Shown here piece after piece: positions 58,348 through 64,000 of a stretch of 64,000 bases of DNA. Source of the DNA: Bubalus kerabau (lineage: Eukaryota > Chordata > Mammalia > Artiodactyla > Bovidae); assembly GCF_029407905.1 (NCBI RefSeq), contig NW_026577882.1, positions 5,208,001-5,272,000 on the forward strand. The letters run 5' to 3'. The translations under genes were made by a program, and so were the position numbers. The notes below the pieces were generated by a model. It searched no databases. It was given only the letters and a program-made list of their open reading frames with translations, and was not told where the DNA came from. Numbering within the stretch: the first letter of the stretch is position 1; every line of letters starts with the position of its first letter.

Positions 58348-59213
58348 CACTGAGATGTTATGCAAAAGTCACGTGGGGTCAGCAGTCCTGACTTTTATCA
58401 AAGTCAGGTGCTTCATACAAAAGTATACAGAGGTCTTAGGGGTGTTACATCATCTTCTGGCCGGGGGGCCTGCTGACAATTTACGACCCTCTCCTTGTGA
58501 CAGCGGTCAGTCAACCAGGACACTTATTTCTCCAGGGGTGATTATTCTTAAAACAGACGCCACCCAAATAAAGTTACATTCCTATAGGGTGAGGGTGTAG
58601 TGGGTTTTAGTTAAGGAAAGAATGTACTTAGCCTAAGGTCTAACGTGATTTATATCAAAGGTTAATACTTATTTCTTCTATATATTCATTAATGTGTATA
58701 AGGGCAGGGGATGTGGAGACTTAGCAGTAAACATCAGCTCAACAAATGAAAAACCCTTCACCAATATGATTTCTAATCAGCCCATTATACTTATACTAAT
58801 AATTTTCTAACTTTTCTAAGGAACCTGTTTTTAGAAGGTTTAAAGCATCTCGTGCCTCTCATGGTTGGGAGGCTGTGAGCAATCACATGTGGCCGGACAA
58901 GCCTGTCAGGCAGGCTAGAGAACCTTCAGAGGAGTTTGTAGGTTAAAACACTCTTGTCACACCCAGGGGTTTTTATCAACTGGAGCTCTAGGTTAACTCC
59001 TTCTCCGAAAGAGGTGGTGGGGGACAGCCCCCCGTAAAGTCAGAGGTGTAGGTGAGAGCACAAAGTAGTAAGGTAGGCAGGCTCTGGTGATGGGGGTAGA
59101 TGCTCGAGGATTTCCAGGGGGACTCCTGAGGCTCGATCCCGCCTTTGCGTATGTCGAGCCTCCTTCCTCATGACCTTTGCCATGGGCGGAGTGCCTCACT
59201 CTGGCCCCCAACA

Positions 59214-59219
59214 GTGAAC
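59214..59219. other. Right 6-bp target-site duplication GTGAAC
   Basis: Exact copy of 57910-57915, immediately after the LTR end CCAACA. Confidence 0.85.
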
Positions 59220-62200
59220 CTCCTCTCTCAGGAACATTCTTGGCTCCTATCGAGACACCTCTGTGCGTGTAGCTACACACGCAACGTAGGGGCAAAGGGA
59301 GCCAGATTCTTTCCGTGGGGTGCTGATGCTTTGTGGCAAAGCACCTGCTTGAGAATCCATCAGCTTACGCTTCCCTCGCCTTGACAGAGGTCTCATTGCT
59401 GTAGCCCTTGGCAGTTTGGAAAGAAGAGGACCCTTACCTTTCATAAAGTGGGCCCTTGTCCTAGTTTGAAAGGAAAGGCAAGAGCTGAGCTGAGGCCAAT
59501 AAGGCGCCAGTCAAGTCTGACATATTCCCGAAGCCTGCTCCTTCATGGAAAATAACGCTGGAATCTAGGAATGTCTCTGCAAGGCTGGCAAAGGGCAGTC
59601 AGGAGCCTGCACCCTGCCTCTGGAATTACCGATTTCTGAGCAGATCTGGAGGTCTCCTTTAGGAGAATCTAACTCATTCCTTCCATATTGAGACTTCCAA
59701 AAACAGGCCGGTCGGCTGCCTCTTCGTGCCCGAAGGAGGCTTGCTTTTCCTGCCTCCTATGAACCCAGCTTCCCAGGCTCTGGGAAAAGGGGATCTTGAA
59801 GATCTTTTCTCAGGGGTTGTTTCCACGGAGCTGGGGCTAAGCCTGGAGACCCAAACTAACAGGGGAAGAAAAACCACATGTACAAGTCTTTGCTCTCTAG
59901 GAGAGCTCTAGTGAACTTCACTCTGTCACGAACATTCTTGATTCATATGGAGACACCCCTGTGTGCGAAGCTGCGTACCCAACATGGGGGCACAGAGAGC
60001 CTGATTCTCTCTGTGTAGCTTTAAAGATGTCGTTCAAAAAACACCTTGAAAATCCATACAATGCTCTTCCTTACCCGTGACAGAGTTCTCATTGCTGTAG
60101 CCCTTGGCAGTTTTTAGAAATCCGCACCCAAACCCTTCTCCAAGTAGTCCTGGGTCCTAGTTCGGAGGAACATGCAATGGCGGAGCTGAGGCCAGTAAGG
60201 CACCAGTCAGGTCTCACACACTCTGCAGCCTGATCGTCCAGGGACAGTAAGCCCTCTTTTTCCCTGCAGGAGGCTCACTTGACTTCCCTCCTGTGAGCTG
60301 CATTTCCCAGCCTGGGGGAAAAGAGGTCCCTGGAGATCTTTTCTCAGGGGCTCCTTCCCCGGAGCTGGGGAGGACCTCGAGGACCCAACTCACAGGGGAA
60401 GGCAAAAGCACATGGACAGGTCTATGCTCTGTAGGAGAGCTCTAGTGAACCTCATCTCTCAGGAACATTCTGGCCTCCTATAGAGACACCTCTGTATGTG
60501 AAGCTACACACCCACCATAGGGGCAAATGGAGCCTGATTCTCCCCGTGGGGTGCTGATGCTTTGTGGCAAAGCACCTGCTTGATGATCCATCCACTTAGG
60601 CTTCCCTCGCCTTGACAGAGGTCCCATTGCTGTAGCCCTTGGCAGTTTGGAAAGAAGAAGACCCTTACCCTTCATAAAGTAGGCCTTTGTCCTAGTTTGA
60701 ATGGAAAGGTAATAGCTGAGCTGAGGCCAATAAGGTGCCTGCCAAGTCTGACATACTCCCGTAGCCTTCACCTTCATGGAAAATAACTCTAGAATCTGGG
60801 AATGTCTTTGCAAGGCTGGCAAAGGGCAGTCAGGAACCAGCACCCTGCCTCTGGAATTACCGACTTCTGAGCAGATCTGAAGGTCTCCTTTAGGAGAAGC
60901 TAACCCATTCTTTCCAAATAGAGGCTTCCAAACAGGCCAGTTGGCTGCCTTTTCACGCCCGAAGGAGGCCTGCTTTTCTCGCATCCTATGAAGCCCTGTT
61001 CCCAGCCTCTGGGAAAAGCGGATTTTGAAGATATTTTCTCAGGGGTTGTTTCCATGGAGCTGGGGCCGAGACCAGAGACCCAATCGCACAGGGGAAGGAA
61101 AACCACATGGACAAGTCTTTGCTCTCCAGGAGACCTCTAAGTGAAACTTACTGTGTCAGGAACGTTCTTGACTCCTATGGAGACACCCCTGTGTGTGAAG
61201 CTGTGTACCCAACAAGGGGGCACACAGGGCCTGATTCTCTCTTTGCAGCTTTGAAGCTGTCGTTCAAACAACAGCTTGAGAATCCATAGAATGCTCTCCC
61301 TTACCTCTGAGAGACTTCTCATTGCTGTAGCCTTTGGCAGTTTTTACAAATCCGCACCCAAACCCTTCTCCAAGTAGGCCTGGGTCCTGGTTTGGATGGC
61401 CATGCAATGGCGGAGCTGAGGTCAGTAAGGCACCAGTCAGGTGTCACACACTCTGGCAGCCTGCTCCTCCAGGGACAGTAAGGCCTATTTTTCCGTGCGG
61501 GAGGCTCGCTTGCCTTGCCTCCTGTGAACTGCGCTTCCCAGCCTGGGCGAAAAGCGGTTCCTGGAGATCTTTTCTCAGGGGCTCTATACCCAGAGCTGGG
61601 GTGGACCTCGGGGACCCATCTCACAGGGGAAGGAAAAACCACATGGACAGGTCTATGCTCTGTAGGAGACGTTAGTGTGTCTCATCTCTTAGGAACATTC
61701 TTGGCTCGTACAGAGACACCTCTGTGTGTAAAGCTACACACCGAACATGGGGGCACAGGGAGCCTGATTCTCTCCGTGGGGTGCTGATGCTTTGTGGCAA
61801 AGCACCTGTTTGAGGATCCATCTGCTTACGCTTCCCTCGCCTTGACAGAGGTCTCATTGCTGTGTCTCTTGGCAGTTGGGAAAGAGGTAGACCCTTACCC
61901 TTCACCAAGTAGGCCCTGATCCTAGTTTGAAAGGAAAGGCAATAGCTGAGCTGAGGCCAGTAAGGCACCCGTCAACTCTGACATATTCCCGATGCCTGCT
62001 CCTTCATGGAAAATATTGCTAGAATCTAGGAATGTCTTTGCAAGGCTGGCAAAGGGCAGTCAGGAACCAGCACCCTGCCTCTGGAATTACCGACTTCTGA
62101 GCAGATCTGGAGGTCTCCTTTAGGAGAAGCTAACCCATTCCTTCCAAATAGAGGCTTCAAAACACAGGCAGGTGGGCTGCATTTTTGTTCCCGATGGAGG

Positions 62201-62732
62201 CGTGCTTTTCTCTCCTCCTACGAACCCCGGTTCCCAGACACTGGGAAAAGTGGATCTTGAAGATATTTTCTCAGGGGTTGTTTCCACGGAGCTGGGGCCG
62301 AGCCTGGAGACCCAAAGGCACAGGGGAAGGCAAGACCACATGGACAAGCCTTTGCTCTTTAGTATAGCTCTAATGAACCTCAGCCTGTCAGGATCTTTCT
62401 TGATTCCTACGGAGACACACCTGTGTGTGAAGCTGCGGCTACAGAGAGCCTGATTCCCTCCGTTTACCGCTGAGTCTGCATTGCCAAGCAACAGCTTGGG
62501 AACGCAGCCTGGGGCACTTCCCTTCCCTCGGACAGAGCTCTCCTTGCGGTAGGCCTTGGTAGTTTGCATACAATGGGGCCCTAAGCCCTCTGCAAGTTGG
62601 CCTGGCTCCTAGGTCCAAAGGGCAGGCCAGAGCGGAGCTGAGGCTGTCAGGCTCCAGACACATCTCCCATACTCCTACATCCTGCTCCTACCTGGGCGTG
62701 AACGCTAGAAGCTGGGAAGGTACCTGGACCGT

Positions 62733-63146
62733 GCAGGGGCGGGGCGAACGCGGGCGGCGTGGGGCGGGGGTCGGCTTCTGGCGGGGGTGGGGGCGGGCTT
62801 CCCAGTTGTGCTCTCAGAGGTGGACACTGAGGCTGAAAACTCGCCGGGAGCGCACCCGGGACTGGGTAAACCCGGGCTGCGGGGGTCGAGATTCAGATGG
62901 CTTTGGGTGGGTGTCGGTCCCAGTTGTGCTCCCGGGGTCGCCACTGCGGCTGGGAACGCGCAGGGAGCGCGGCAGGGGCGGGGCTAACCCTGGCGGAGCG
63001 GGGCGGGGTCGGCTCACGGGGGGGATGGGGAGGGGTTCCCAGTTGCGCTCTCGGGGGTTGCAACTGCGGCTGGGAACGCCCATTTCGTCCGCTCCTGGGT
63101 CCCCAAGGATCGCCATCCCTTGGGTGCAGCGGAGGGCTGCGGACCA
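62733..63146 (+). promoter_or_regulatory. U4 GC-rich VNTR / CpG island
   Basis: Repeat anchors at 62803, 62921 and 63040 (spacings 118 and 119). The first GC box, GGGGCGGGG, is at 62736-62744. CpG-rich, same layout as U1. Confidence 0.5.
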
Positions 63147-63152
63147 CAGGTA
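63147..63152 (+). other. Candidate 5' splice site in U4
   Basis: CAG|GTAAGG, with the GT at 63150-63151, at the same place as in U1 and U3. Confidence 0.45.
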
Positions 63153-63605
63153 AGGGAACTGGGACTGCGTGGAGCAGGGAACCAAGTATTCCGCCGTCTG
63201 TTGGCACATTCTCGGAGCTCCCCAACCTGGCGGTCGCAGAAAGGCCTTGCCTTTGGGGTCAAGGCCTTTACCGCTCCACCCCTTTGCTGAAAAATCTCAG
63301 AGTCTGCGCGGTTTTTCCAAGCAGCCTAGTGTCCGCTGGAAGTCCAAGGGACAGAACACTGAACTCTGGCCGGCTGGCCCAGCCCTGCTTCTGGCACTTT
63401 GTAAGCCAGCGGGCCCTTGAGCACCTGCTGGGATGGGAAAGGGAAGGGTCCATGGATTGCACCCTAGAAACTTAGTAGGGTGCATGGATTTCAAACCCTG
63501 GTGGCCGCCCAGGCAGCAAAGAAGGGGGGAGGGCACCTTGCTGCCCTTTCATGGCAGAATCTGTGGTTGTCCAGCTGCGTGGGCCTTTTCATGAGGACCC
63601 TGTGC

Positions 63606-63611
63606 AATAAA
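63606..63611 (+). terminator. Poly(A) signal AATAAA of U4
   Basis: AATAAA followed by GTTTGGTGTTTTGG, as in U1 and U2. Confidence 0.55.
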
Positions 63612-64000
63612 AGTTTGGTGTTTTGGAACTGAATAATTAGAACGTGTAAAAGCTTTAAATTATGTGGTGGTGTAATTAAAAAACAAAACAAAACAAAACC
63701 AAGCTCCAAGTGTTTTGCAAATGGAGGTTTAAATATTGAAGGACTGTATTCCTTGCACTGTGGCATTCTATCAAGAAGTGTGCAGGATTTTTTTTTTTTT
63801 AAGAAAAGTGTTCGAAGTGAGGGAAACAGGAAACCCAGAGGTGCCCCTGTATTTTGGGGAAGGCCTTAGGAGGTCACTTGGAAATGCTGCTGGCTGTGCG
63901 GGAGGGGGGCAGATGGGCTGTGCAGGCTTGTCCTTTGCATGGATGTTCTTGTGTGTGGAAACCCAGCTCGGAGCCATCTCCTGATGTGTAAGAATTTCGC
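63612..64000. other. Unclassified U4 segment to the window end
   Basis: Counterpart of 8336-8727 in U1, with the (AAAAC)n stretch and a T-run of about 12. No gene is seen. Confidence 0.6.

Larger units (their letters stand above)
57916..59213 (-). mobile_element. Solo LTR, ERVK class II type (BTLTR1-like), inserted in R2
   Basis: A 1298-bp element bounded by TG...CA (TGCCGGGGTCC at the left, GGCCCCCAACA at the right on this strand) and a perfect 6-bp target duplication. On the minus strand it has a TATAAAAG (58340-58347) with an AATAAA (58322-58327) only about 13 bp downstream, then a CT-rich tract (GA repeat at about 58267-58281). A TATA box and poly(A) signal so close together imply a very short R region, as in betaretrovirus-like LTRs. 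No internal viral sequence or primer-binding site is present, so this is a solo LTR left by LTR-LTR recombination. The family name is from memory. Frames inside it are not viral genes. Confidence 0.85.
55431..62732 (+). repeat. R2: unclassified tandem array, regular ~1.23-kb dimers, interrupted by an LTR
   Basis: Anchors lie at 55436, 56126, 56662, 57357, 57890, 59891, 60425, 61120, 61656 and 62353. After subtracting the 1304-bp LTR plus target copy, spacings are 690, 536, 695, 533, 697, 534, 695, 536 and 697: strictly alternating long and short. The first ~1 kb matches R1 at offset 52,035. Relative to R1 there is an extra dimer (about 1228 bp) before the segment matching 4440 onward. Family not recognised. 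Confidence 0.8.
62733..64000 (+). repeat. U4: fourth U copy, cut by the window end
   Basis: It is entered from R sequence as in U1 (offset to U1 55,276-55,278) and differs from U1 by only a few percent by eye. A frame of 192 codons (62897-63475) shares its C-terminal half with the U3 frame. U1 has a TGA at 8062-8064 in the same frame, and U2 is shifted by a 2-bp deletion. Confidence 0.85.

Noticed and set aside
58084..58365. Minus-strand frame of 93 codons inside the solo LTR
   Set aside because: It lies across the LTR TATA/poly(A)/U5 region. No viral protein-coding sequence is expected or recognised there.
1..64000. CRISPR-like or prokaryotic mobile features suggested by regular repeats
   Set aside because: Repeat periods (120 bp, about 0.5-0.7 kb, 1.4 kb, 4.5 kb), SINEs and LTR are mammalian. 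There are no short identical repeats with unique spacers, no prokaryotic genes and no ribosome-binding sites.

Overview
This window looks like ruminant (bovid, probably Bos-lineage) pericentromeric heterochromatin. About 41.5 kb is a GC- and CpG-rich tandem satellite with a period of about 1.40 kb. Its length, composition and recurrent CTCGAG sites fit the bovid satellite I (1.715) family. Dispersed ruminant Bov-A/ART2 SINEs and a solo ERVK-type LTR resembling cattle BTLTR1 support this. I see no recognisable protein-coding gene, rRNA, tRNA or CRISPR. The many open frames in the satellite are by-products of its composition.

Layout: (1) 1-3399, right end of a satellite array. (2) 3396-7455, tandem array R1 of an element I cannot name, with alternating subunits of about 535 and 695 bp (about 1.23 kb dimer). 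(3) 7455-17282, 2.2 tandem copies of a 4.45-4.49 kb unit, here called U. Each U has a GC-rich 120-bp VNTR/CpG island, a consensus splice donor (lost in the second copy), a conserved exon-like body and an AATAAA signal. U1 and U2 then continue into a less GC-rich segment with an antisense L1 fragment, a Bov-A2 SINE and an ART2-type SINE. U3 is cut just after its AATAAA, where satellite begins. (4) 17283-55434, about 27 satellite monomers, all in one orientation, forming a mosaic of a GC-rich class A, an intermediate class A' and a class B. It contains a recent 5.64-kb tandem duplication, a partial (436-bp) monomer and a 121-bp internal duplication. (5) 55431-62732, R array R2, interrupted at 57916-59213 by a solo LTR with a 6-bp target duplication. 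(6) 62733-64000, a fourth U unit running off the end.

The order satellite > R > U occurs twice, with the satellite/R junction repeated at an offset of exactly 52,035 bp. The window therefore spans slightly more than one period of a composite higher-order repeat of about 52-55 kb. The most interesting possibility is that each period carries a CpG-island promoter, a splice donor and a poly(A) signal (U), so that a satellite-embedded non-coding transcription unit has been amplified with the satellite. That is inference from sequence motifs and needs RNA evidence.

Class and element names (A, A', B, R, U) are mine. Boundaries between satellite classes are by eye and good to about 50 bp. Motif coordinates were counted from the sequence.
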